Positions 49,388 through 60,325 of a stretch of 64,000 bases of DNA are shown piece by piece. Under the pieces are notes generated by a model. That model worked only from the letters and a program-made list of their open reading frames with translations. It did no database searches and was not told the origin of the DNA. Both the position numbers and the translations under genes were made by a program. Position 1 is the stretch's first letter. Each line of letters opens with the position of its first letter. Source of the stretch: Amblyomma americanum (taxonomy: Eukaryota; Arthropoda; Arachnida; Ixodida; Ixodidae); the NCBI RefSeq assembly GCF_052857255.1, contig NW_027526485.1, forward strand, positions 2,790,001-2,854,000, given 5' to 3'.

Positions 49388-51739
49388 GGGCTTCTTTGTC
49401 AGGGTCTAAGTCGCATGTGGTACTCCTGCGACATACTTGATTATTTGCTACCTCAAATCGTATATTTGGTATTGCAAGCTATGGTTATATTTGCGAAGCT
49501 CCCTCACCTGTTTCTCAAGGGCTTCATTGTCAGGGCCAAAGTCGCATGTGGCACTCTTGCGGCATACTTGCCTTTTTGCTACCTCAATTCGTATATTTCG
49601 TATAGCAAGCTATGGTTATGTTTGCGAAGCTCACTCACCTGTTTCTCAAGGGCTTCTTTGTCAGGGTATAAGTTGCATGTGGCACTCCTGCGGCATACTT
49701 GATTATTTGCTACCTCAAATTTTATATTTGGTACAGCAAGCTATGGTTATGTTTGCGAAGCTCCCTCACCTGTTTCTCTAGGGCTTCTTTGTAAGGGTCG
49801 AAGTCGCATGTGGCACTCCTGCAGCATACTTGCCTATTCGCTACCTCACATCGTATATTTGGTATTGCAAGCTATGGTTTGTTTGCGAAGCACCCTCACC
49901 TGTTTCTCAAGGGCTTCTTTGTCAGGGTCGAAGTCGCATGTGGCACTCCTGCGGCATACTTGCATTTTTGCTACCTCAATTCGTATATTTGGTATAGCAA
50001 GATATGGTTTGCTTGCGAAGCTCACTCACCTGTTTCTCAAGGGATTCTTTGTCGGGGTCAAAGTCTCACGTGGTACTCCTGCGACATACTTGATTATTTG
50101 GTACCTCAAATCGTATATTTGGTATTGTAAGCTATGGTTATATTTGCGAAGCTCCCTCACCTGTTTCTCAAGGGCTTCATTGTAAGGGTCGCAATCGCAT
50201 GTGGCACTCCTTCGGCATACTTGCCTTTTTGCTACCTCAAATCTTATATTTGGTATTGCAAGCTATGGTTATGTTTGCGAAGCTCCCTCACCTGTTTCTC
50301 AGGGGCTTCTTTGTCAGGGTCTAAGTCGCATACGGCACTCCTGCGACATACTTGATTATTTGCTACCTCAAATCCTATATTTGGTATTGCAAGCTATGGT
50401 TATGTTTGCGAAGCTCCCTCACCTGTTTCTCAAGAGCTTCTTTTTCAGGGTCTAAGTCACATGTGGCACTCCTGCGACATACTTGATTATTTCCTACCTC
50501 AAATAGTATATTTGGTATTGCAAGCTATGGTTATGTTCGCGAAGCTCCCTCACCTGTTTCTCAACGGCTTCTTTGTCACGGTCTAAGTCCCATGTGGCAC
50601 TCCTGCGACATACTTGATTATTTGCTACCTCAAATCGTATATTTGGTATTGCAAGCCATCGTTTGTTTGCGAAGCTCCCTCACCTGTTTCTCAAGGGCTT
50701 CTTTGTCAGGGTCTAAGTCGCATGTGGCACTCCTGCGACATACTTGATTATTTGCTACCTCAAATCGTATATTTGGTATTGCAAGCTATGGTTATTTTTG
50801 CGAAGCTGCCTCACCTGTTTCTCAAGGGCTTCTTTGTCAGGGTCTAAGTCGCATGTGGCACTCCTGCGACATACTTGATTATTTGCTACCTCAAATCGTA
50901 TGTTTGGTATTGCAAGCTATGGTTATGTTTGCAAAGCTCCCTTACCTGTTTCACAAGGGCTTCTTTGTCAGGGTCTAAGTCGCATGTGGCACTCCTACGA
51001 CATACTTGATTATTTTCTACCTCAAATCTTATATTTGGTATTGCAAGCTATGGTTTTGCTTGCGAAGCTCCCTTACCTGTTTCTCAAGGGCTTCTTTGTC
51101 AGGGTCTAAGTCGCATGTGGCACTCCTGCGACATGCTTGATTATTTGCTACCTCAAATCGTATATTTGGTATTGCAAGCTATGGTTATGTTTGCGAAGCT
51201 CCCTCACCTGTTTCTCAAAGGCTTCTTTGTCAGGGTCTAAGTCGCATGTGGCACTCCTGCGACATACTTGATTATTTGCTACCTCAAATCGTATGTTTGG
51301 TATTGCAAGCTATGGTTATGTTTGCAAAGCTCCCTCACCTGTTTCTCAAGGGCTTCTTTGTCAGGGTCTAAGTCGCATGTGGCACTCCTACGACATACTT
51401 GATTATTTTCTACCTCAAATCATATATTTGGTATTGCAAGCTATGGTTTTGTTTGCGAAGCTCCCTCACCTGTTTCTCAAGGGCTTCTTTGTCAGGGTCT
51501 AGGTCGCATGTGGTACTCCTGGGACATACTTGATTATTTGCTACCTCAAATCGTATATTTGGTATTGCAAGCTATGGTTATGTTTGCGAAGCTCACTCAC
51601 CTGTTTCTCAAGGGCTTCTTTGTCAGGGTATAAGTCGCATGTGGCACTCCTGCGGCATACTTGATTATTTGCTACCACAAATTGTATATTTGGTACAGCA
51701 AGCTATGGTTATGTCTGCGAAGCTCCGTCACCTGTTTCT
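49388..51739 (+). repeat. Segmental copy 2 of the 2.35-kb block
   Basis: The in-register partner of 43,372-45,722. It keeps CACTCCTGCGG where copy 1 has lost one C. It continues into a complete M1 marker at 51,708, where copy 1 has become chimeric, so this version is likely nearer the ancestral arrangement. Confidence 0.88.
49746..51707 (+). repeat. 15-mer marker interval, 1,962 bp
   Basis: Runs from an M2 marker to an M1 marker and lies wholly inside the second 2.35-kb segmental copy. The same spacing recurs at 53,013-54,975 (1,963 bp), between two M2 markers, with a different monomer order. Confidence 0.83.
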
Positions 51740-53012
51740 ATAGGGCTTCTTTGTAAGGGTCGAAGTCGCTTGTGGCACTCCTGCAGCATACTAGCCTATT
51801 CGCTACCTCGAACCGTATATTTGGTATTGCAAGCTATGGTTTGTTTGCGAAGCACCCTCACCTGTTTCTCAAGGGCTTCTTTGTCAGGGTCGAAGTCGCA
51901 TGTGGCACTCCTGCGGCATACTTGCCTTTGTGCTACCTCAATTCGTATATTTGGTATAGCAAGGTATGGTTTGTTTGCGAAGCTCCCTCACCTGTGTCTA
52001 AAGGGCTTTTTTGTCGGGGTCTAAGTTGCATGTGGCACTCCTGCGACATACTTGATTATTTTCTACCTCAAATCGTATATTTGGTATTGCAAGCCATGGT
52101 TATGTTTGCGAAGCTCCCTCACCTGTTTCTCAAGGGCTTCTTTGTCAGAGTCTAAGTCGCATGTGGTACTCCTGCGACATACTTGATTATTTGCTACCTC
52201 AAATCAAATATTTGATATTGCAAGATATGGTTTGTTTGCGAAGCTCACTCAACTGTTTCTCAAAGGCTTCTTTGTCAGGGTCGAAGTCGCATGTGGCACT
52301 CTGCGACATACTTGACTAATTGCTACCTCAAATCTTATATTTGGTATTGCAAGCTATGGTTATGTTTGCGAAGCTCCCTCACCTGTTTCTCAGGGGCTTC
52401 TTTGTCAGGGTCTAAGTCGCATACGGCACTCCTGCGACATACTTGATTATTTGCTACCTCAAATCGTATATTTGGTATTGCAAGCTATGGTTATGTTTGC
52501 GAAGCTCCCTCACCTGTTTCTCAGGGGCTTCTTTGTCAGGGTCTAAGTCGCATACGGCACTCCTGCGACATACTTGATTATTTTCTACCTCAAATCGTAT
52601 ATTTGGTATTGCAAGCTATGGTTATGTTTGCGAAGCTCCCTCACCTGTTTCTCAAGAGCTTCTTTTTCAGGGTCTAAGTCGCATGTGGCACTCCTGCGAC
52701 ATACTTATTATTTTCTACCTCAAATCGTATATTTGGTATTGCAAGCTATGGTTATGTTTGCGAAGCTCCCTCACCTGTTTCTCAAGGGCTTCTTTGTCAG
52801 GGTCTAAGTCGCATGTGGTACTCCTGCGACATACTTGATTATTTGCTACCTCAAACCGTGTATTTGGTATTGCAGGCTATGGTTATGTTTGCGAAGCTCA
52901 CTCACCTGTTTCTCAAGGGCTTCTTTGTCAGGGTGTAAGTCGCATGTGGCACTCCTGCGGCATACTTGATTATTTGCTACCTCAAATTGCATATTTGGTA
53001 CAGCAAGCTATG
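51708..53012 (+). repeat. 10-mer interval, 1,305 bp, start of domain C
   Basis: Begins with M1 and a variant TCGCTTGTGG, then follows the 3.66-4.4 kb type. One base is lost near 52,300 (CACTCTGCGAC), and a CATACTTATTATTTTC monomer lies near 52,701. The reappearance of M1-type sequence after 20 kb of M2 marks a domain change. Confidence 0.82.
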
Positions 53013-54975
53013 GTTATGTTTGCGAAGCTCCCTCACCTGTTTCTCTAGGGCTTCTTTGTAAGGGTCCAAGTCGCATGTGGCACTCCTGCAGCATACTTGC
53101 CTATTCGCTACCTCAAATCGTATATTTGGTATTGCAAGCTATGGTTATGTTTGCGAAGCTCCCTCTTCTGTTTCTCAAAGGCTTCTTTGTCAGGGTCTAA
53201 GTCGCATGTGGCACTCCTGCGACATACTTGATTATTTGCTACCTCAAATCGTATGTTTGGTATTGCAAGCTATGGTTATGTTTGCAAAGCTCCCTCACCT
53301 GTTTCTCAAGGACTTCTTTGTCAGGGTCTAAGTCGCATGTGGCACTCCTTCGGCATACTTGCCTTTTTGCTACCTCCATTCGTATATTTCTTATAGCAAG
53401 CTATGGTTATGTTTACGAAGCTCACTCACCTGTTCCTCAATGGCTTCTTTGTCAGGGTCTAAGTCGCACGTGGTACTCCTGCGACATACTTGATTATTTG
53501 CTACCTCAAATCATATATTTGGTATTGCAAGCTATGGTTATGTTTGTGAAGCTCCCTCACCTGTTTCTCAACGGCTTCTTTGTCAGGGTCTAAGTCGCAT
53601 GTGGCACTCCTGCGACATACTTGATTATTTGCTACCTCAAATCTTATATTTGGTATTGCAAGCTATGGTTATGTTTGCGAAGCTCCCTCACTTGTTTCTC
53701 AAGGGCTTCTTTGTCAGGGTCTAAGTCCCATGTGGCACTCCTGCGACATACTTGATTATTTGCTACCTCAAATCTTATACTTGGTATTGCAAGCTATGGT
53801 TATGTTTGCGAAGCTCCCTCACCTGTTTCTCAAGGGCTTCTTTGTCAGGGTCTAAGTCGCATGTGGCGGTCCTGCGGCATACTTGAATATTTGCTACCTC
53901 AAATTGTATATTTGGTACAGCAAGATACGGTTTGTTTGCGAAGCTCCCTCACCTGTTTCTCAAGGGCTTTTTTGTCAGGGTCTAAGTTGATTGTGGCACT
54001 CCTGCGACATACTTGATTATTTTCTACCTCAAATCGTATATTTGTTATTGCAAGCCATGGTTATGTTTGCGAAGCTCCCTCACCTGTTTCTCAAGGGCTT
54101 CTTTGTCAGAGTCTAAGTCGCATGTGGTACTCCTGCGACATACTTGATTATTTGCTACCTCAAATCATATATTTGGTATTGCAAGATATGGTTTGTTTGC
54201 GAAGCTCACTCAACTGTTTCTCAAAGGCTTCTTTGTCAGGGTCGAAGTCGCATGTGGCACTCCTGCGACATACTTGACTATTTGATACCTGAAATCTTAT
54301 ATTTGGTATTGCAATCTATGGTTATGTTTGCGAAGCTCCCTCACCTGTTTCTCAGGGGCTTCTTTGTCAGGGTCTAAGTCTCATACGGCACTCCTGCGAC
54401 ATACTTGATTATTTGCTACCTCAAATCGTATATTTGGTATTGCAAGCTATGGTTATGTTTGCGAAGCTCCCTCACCTGTTTCTCAAGAGCTTCTTTTTCA
54501 GGGTCTAAGTCACATGTGGCACTCCTGCGACATACTTGATTATTTGCTACCTCAAATCGTATATTTGGTATTGCAAGCTATGGTTATGTTTGCGAAGCTT
54601 CCTTACCTGTTTCTCAAGGGCTTCCATATAAGGGTCTAAGTCGCATGTGGCACTCCTGCGACATACTTGATTATTTTCTACCTCAAATCGTATATTTGGT
54701 ATTGCAAGCTATGGTTATGTTTGCGAAGCTCCCTCACCTGTTTCTCAAGGGCTTCTTTGTCAGGGTCTAAGTCGCATGTGGTACTCCTGCGACATACTCG
54801 ATTATTTGCTACCTCAAACCGTGTATTTGGTATTGCAAGCTATGGTTATGTTTGCGAAGCTCACTCACCTGTTTCTCAAGGGCTTCTTTGTCAGGGTGTA
54901 AGTCGCATGTGGCACTCCTGCGGCATACTTGATTATTTGCTACCTCAAATTGCATATTTGGTACAGCAAGCTATG
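53013..54975 (+). repeat. 15-mer interval, 1,963 bp
   Basis: Bounded by M2 markers. From about 53.2 kb it is in register with 61.8 kb onward at an offset of 8,619, about 66 monomers or three 22-mers. Part of the middle (53.7-54.1 kb) is shifted by one monomer. The GAATATTTGC variant near 53,884 is shared with 59.76 and 62.63 kb. Confidence 0.83.
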
Positions 54976-55613
54976 GTTATGTTTGAGAAGCTCCCTCACC
55001 TGTTTCTCTAGGGCTTCTTTGTAAGGGTCCAAGTCGCATGTGGCACTCCTGCAGCATACTTGCCTATTCGCTACCTCAAATCGTATATTTGGTATTGCAA
55101 GCTATGGTTTGTTTGCGAAGCACCCTCACCTTTTTCTCAAGAGCTTCTTTGTCAGGGTCGAAGTCGCATGTGGCACTCCTGCGGCATACTTGCCTTTTTG
55201 CTACCTCAATTCGTATATTTGGTATAGCAAGATATGGTTTGTTTGCGAAGCTCACTCACCTGTTTTTCAAGGGCTTCTTTGTCAGGGTCGAAGTCGCATG
55301 TGGCACTCCTGCGGCATACTTGATTATTTGCTACCTCAAAATGTATATTTGGTATAGCGAGCTAAGGTTATGTTCGCGAAGCTCCCTCACCTGTTTCTCT
55401 AGGCCTTCTTTGTCGGGGTCAAAGTCGCATGTGGTACTCCTGCAGCATACTTTCCTTTTTGCTACCTCATTTCCTATATTTGGTATAGCTAGCTATGTTT
55501 ATGTTTGCGAGGCTCAATCACCTGTTTCTCAAGTGCTTCTTTGTCAGGGTCGTAGTCGTATGTGGCACTCCTGCGGCATACTTGCCTATTTGCTACCTCA
55601 AATCGTATATTTC

Positions 55614-55883
55614 TTATTGCAAGCTATGGTTATGTTTGCGAAGCTCCCTCACCTGTTTCTCAAGTGCATCTTTGTCAGGGTCTAAGTCGGATGTGGTACT
55701 CCTGCGACATACTTGATTATTTGCTACCTCAAATCGTATATTTGGTATTTTGCAAGATATGGTTTGTTTGCGAAGCTCCCTCACCTGTTTCTCAAGGGCT
55801 TCTTTGTCAGGGTCGTAGTCGTATGTGTCACTCCTGCAGCATACTTGCCTATTCGCTACCTCATCGTATAGATGGTATTGCAA
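55614..55883 (-). other. Longest minus-strand frame outside the patch (89 codons), two heptad segments
   Basis: A 2-bp insertion near 55,750 and a 129-bp monomer near 55,860 jointly keep the frame open over two monomers. Both segments carry ALEKQVRELRK preceded by DPDK. The repeat spacing is 43-44 residues. The first segment continues into an out-of-frame stretch (QTISCKIPNIRFE) before rejoining the main frame. No other gene feature supports translation. Confidence 0.3.
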
Positions 55884-56240
55884 GCTATGGTTTGTTTGCG
55901 AAGCTCCCTCACCTGTTTCTCAAGGGCTTCTTTGTCAGGCTCGAAGTCGGATGTGGCACTCCTGCGGCATACTTGCCTTTTTGCTACCTCAGTTCGTATA
56001 TTTGGTATTGCAAGCTATGCTTATGTTTGCGAAGCTCCCTCACCTGTTTCTCAAGGGCTTCTTTGTCAGGGTCTAAGTCACATGCGGCATTCCTGCGACA
56101 TACTTATTTGCTACCTCAAATCGTATATTTGGTATTGCAAGCTATGGTTTGTTTGCGAAGCTCCCTCACCTGTTTCTCAAGGGCTTCTTTGTCAGGGTCT
56201 AAGTCGCATGTGGCACTCCTGCGACATACTTGATTCTTTG

Positions 56241-56426
56241 CTACCTCAAATCGTATATTTGGTATTGCAAGCTATGGTTATGTTTGCGAAGCTCCCTCAC
56301 TTGTTTCTCAAGGGCTTCTTTGTCAGGGTCTACGTCGTATGTGATACTCCTGTGGCATACTTGATTATTTGCTACCTCAAATCGTATATTTGGTATTGCA
56401 AGATATGGTTTGTTTGCGAAGCTCAC
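56241..56426 (-). other. 61-codon minus-strand frame with ATG, coiled-coil-like
   Basis: Begins in a GGTTTG-type monomer, where the shifted frame supplies a Met, and runs through one complete heptad segment before the TAG at the next monomer junction. A very similar frame is at 39,123-39,308. It shows what one monomer's worth of the minus-strand frame looks like; it is not supported as a gene. Confidence 0.3.
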
Positions 56427-57450
56427 TCAACTGTTTCTCAAAGGCTTCTTTGTCAGGGTCGAAGTCGCTTGTGGCACTCCTGCGACATACTTGACTATTT
56501 GCTACCACAAATCTTATATTTGGTATTGCAAGATATGGTTATGTTTGCGAAGCTCACTCAACTGTTTCTCAAAGGATTCTTTGTCAGGGTCGAAGTCGCA
56601 TGTGGCACTCCTGCGACATACTTGACTATTTGCTACCTCAAATCTTATATTTGGTATTGCAAGCTATGGTTATGTTTGCGAAGCTCCCTCACCTGTTTCT
56701 CAGGGGCTTCTTTGTCAGGGTCTAAGTCGCATACGGCACTCCTGCGACATACTTGATTATTTGCTTCCTCAAATCCTATATTTGGTATTGCAAGCTATGG
56801 TTATGTTTGCGAAGCTCCCTCACCTGTTTCTCAAGAGCTTCTTTTTCAGGGTCTAAGTCGCATGTGGCACTCCTGCGACATACTTGATTATTTGCTACCT
56901 CAAATAGTATATTTGGTATTGCAAGCTATGGTTATGTTTGCGAAGCTCCCTCACCTGTTTCTCAAGGGCTTCCATATAAGGGTCTAAGTCGCATGTGGCA
57001 CTCCTGCGACATACTTGATTTTCTACCTCAAATCACATATTTGGTATTGCAAGCTATGGTTATGTTTGCGAAGCTCCCTCACCTGTTTCTCAACGGCTTC
57101 TTTGTCAGGGTCTAAGTCGCATGTGGCACTCCTGCGACATACTTGATTCTTTGCTACCTCAAATCGTATATTTGGTATTGCAAGCTATGGTTATTTTTGC
57201 GAAGCTCCCTCACCTGTTTCTCAAGGGCTTCTTTGTCAGGGTCTAAGTAGCATGTGGCACTCCTGCGACATATTGATTATTTGCTACCTCAAATCGTATA
57301 TTTGGTATTGCAAGCTATGGTTATGTTTGCGAAGCTTCCTCACCTGTTTCTCAAGGGCTTCTTTGTAAGGGTCTAAGTCGCATGTGGCACTCCTGCGGCA
57401 TACTTGATTATTTGCTACCACAAATTGTATATTTGGTACAGCAAGCTATG

Positions 57451-60325
57451 GTTATGTCTGCGAAGCTCCGTCACCTGTTTCTATAGGGCTTCTTTGTAAG
57501 GGTCGAAGTCGCATGTGGCACTCCTGCAGCATACTAGCCTATTCGCTACCTCAAACCGTATATTTGGTATTGCAAGCTATGGTTTATTTGCGAAGCACCC
57601 TCACCTGTTTCTCAAGGGCTTCTTTGTCAGGGTCGAAGTCGCATGTGGCACTCCTGCGGCATACTTGCCTTTGTGCTACCTCAATTCGTATATTTGGTAT
57701 AGCAAGGTATGGTTTGTTTGCGAAGCTCCCTAACCTGTTTCTAAAGGGCTTTTTTGTCAGGGTCTAAGTTGCATGTGGCACTCCTGCGACATACTTGATT
57801 ATTTTCTACCTCAAATCGTATATTTGGTATTGCAAGCCATGGTTCTGTTTGCGAAGCTCCCTCACCTGTTTCTCAAGGGCTTCTTTGTCAGAGTCTAAGT
57901 CGCATGTGGTACTCCTGCGACATACTTGATTATTTGCTACCTCAAATCATATATTTGATATTGCAAGATATGGTTTGTTTGCGAAGCTCACTCAACTGTT
58001 TCTCAAAGGCTTCTTTGTCAGGGTATAAGTCGCATACGGCACTCCTGCGACATACTTGATTATTTGCTACCTCAAATCGTATATTTGGTATTGCAAGCTA
58101 TGGTTATGTTTGCGAAGCTCCCTTACCTGTTTCTCAAGGGCTTCCATATAATGGTCTAAGTCGCATGTGGCACTCCTGCGACATACTTGATTATTTTCTG
58201 CCTCAAATCGTATATTTGGTATTGCAAGCTATGGTTATGTTTGCGAAGCTCCCTCACCTGTTTCTCAAGGGCTTCTTTGTCAGGGTCTAAGTCGCATGTG
58301 GTACTCCTGCGACATACTTGATTATTTGCTACCTCAAATCGTATATTTGGTATTGCAAGCTATGGTTATGTTTGCGAAGCTCCCTCACCTGTTTCTCAAG
58401 AGCTTCTTTTTCAGGGTCTAAGTCGCATGTGGCACTTCATGGACATACTTGATTATTTGCTACCTCAAATCGTATATTTGGTATTGCAAGCTATGGTTAT
58501 GTTTGCGAAGCTCCCTCACTTGTTTCTCAAGGGCTTCTTTGTCAGGGTCTAAGTCGTATGTGATACTCCTGCGACACACTTGCCTATTTGCTACCGCAAT
58601 TCATATATTTGGTATTGCAAGCTATGGTTATGTTTGCGAAGCTCCCTCACCTGTTTCTCAAGGGCTTCTTTGTCAGGGTCTAAGTCGCATGTGGCATTCG
58701 TGCGACATACTTGATTATTTGCTACCTCAAATCGTATATTTGGTATTGCAAGCTATGGTTTGTTTGCGAAGCTCCTTCACCTGTTTCTCAAGGGCATCTT
58801 TGTCAGGGTCTAAGTCGCATGTGGCACTCCTGCGACATGCTTGATTATTTGCTACCTCAAATCGTATATTTGGTATTGCAAGCTATGGTTATGTTTGCGA
58901 AGCTCCCTCTTCTGTTTCTCAAAGGCTTCTTTGTCAGGGTCTAAGTCGCATGTGGCACTCCTGCGACATACTTGATTATTTGCTACCTCAAATCGTATGT
59001 TTGGTATTGCAAGCTATGGTTATGTTTGCAAAGCTCCCTCACCTGTTTCTCAAGGGCTTCTTTGTCAGGGTCTAAGTCGCATGTGGCACTCCTTCGGCAT
59101 ACTTGCCTTTTTGCTACCTCCATTCGTATATTTCTTATAGCAAGCTATGGTTATGTTTACGAAGCTCACTCACCTGTTCCTCAATGGCTTCTTTGTCAGG
59201 GTCTAAGTCGCACGTGGTACTCCTGCGACATACTTGATTATTTGCTACCTCAAATCGTATATTTGGTATTGCAAGCTATGGTTATGTTTGTGAAGCTCCC
59301 TCACCTGTTTCTCAACGGCTTCTTTGTCAGGGTCTAAGTCGCATGTGGCACTGCTGCGACATACTTGATTATTTGCTACCTCAAATCTTATATTTGGTAT
59401 TGCAAGCTATGGTTATGTTTGCGAAGCTCCCTCACTTGTTCCTCAAGGGCTTCTTTGTCAGGGTCTAAGTCCCATGTGGCACTCCTGCGACATACTTGAT
59501 TATTTGCTACCTCAAATCGTATACTTGGTATTGCAAGCCATGGTTTGTTTGCGAAGCTCCCTCACCTGTTTCTCAAGGGCTTCTTTGTCAGGGTCTAAGT
59601 AGCATGTGGCACTCCTGCGACATACTTGATTATTTGCTACCTCAAATCGTATATTTGGTATTGCAAGCTATGGTTATGTTTGCGAAGCTCCCTCACCTGT
59701 TTCTCAAGGGCTTCTTTGTCAGGGTCTAAGTCGCATGTGGCGGTCCTGCGGCATACTTGAATATTTGCTACCTCAAATTGTATATTTGGTACAGCAAGAT
59801 ACGGTTTGTTTGCGAAGCTCCCTCACCTGTTTCTCAAGGGCTTTTTTGTCAGGGTCTAAGTTGCATGTGGCACTCCTGCGACATACTTGATTATTTTCTA
59901 CCTCAAATCGTATATTTGGTATTGCAAGCCATGGTTATGTTTGCGAAGCTCCCTCACCTGTTTCTCAAGGGCTTCTTTGTCAGAGTCTATGTCGCATGTG
60001 GTACTCCTGCGACATACTTGACTATTTGCTACCTGAAATCTTATATTTGGTATTGCAATCTATGGTTATGTTTGCGAAGCTCCCTCACCTGTTTCTCAAG
60101 GGCTTCTTTGTCAGGGTCTAAGTAGCATGTGGCACTCCTGCGACATATTGATTATTTGCTACCTCAAATCGTATATTTGGTATTGCAAGCTATGGTTATG
60201 TTTGCGAAGCTTCCTCACCTGTTTCTCAAGGGCTTCTTTGTAAGGGTCTAAGTCGCATGTGGCACTCCTGCGGCATACTTGATTATTTGCTACCACAAAT
60301 TGTATATTTGGTACAGCAAGCTATG
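57451..60325 (+). repeat. 22-mer HOR, tandem copy 1 (2,875 bp)
   Basis: Bounded by M1 markers with the CATACTAGCC variant. It repeats directly downstream at a constant offset of 2,875. Differences I saw include AATGGTC against AAGGGTC (58,151), ATTCGTGCG against ATTCCTGCG (58,694) and CACTGCTGCG against CACTCCTGCG (59,350). The duplicated register starts upstream of the marker, at about 57.24 kb. Confidence 0.9.

Larger units (their letters stand above)
43730..49745 (+). repeat. Largest marker interval, about 46 monomers (6,016 bp)
   Basis: Bounded by M2 markers. It includes the first 2.35-kb segmental copy, then a chimeric monomer at 45,691, then the 10-mer tandem at 46,345-48,960. Its length equals the offset between the two segmental copies, so the interval itself appears to be the duplicated register. 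Confidence 0.85.
54976..57450 (+). repeat. 19-mer interval, 2,475 bp
   Basis: Runs from M2 to M1. The first 1.1 kb repeats 32,107-33,236 at an offset of 22,869 to 22,871, with local replacement near 55.32-55.37 kb by the 39.4-kb type (CTCAAAATG, TAGCGAGCTAAGG). A 2-bp insertion (TATTTTGC) near 55,750 and the 129-bp monomer near 55,860 keep a minus-strand frame open here. Confidence 0.83.

Noticed and set aside
55872..56756. 294-codon plus-strand ORF, hydrophobic repeats
   Set aside because: It is the monomer translated in successive frames, with sequence order set by satellite variants. There is no unique domain, and similar shorter frames occur in every monomer.
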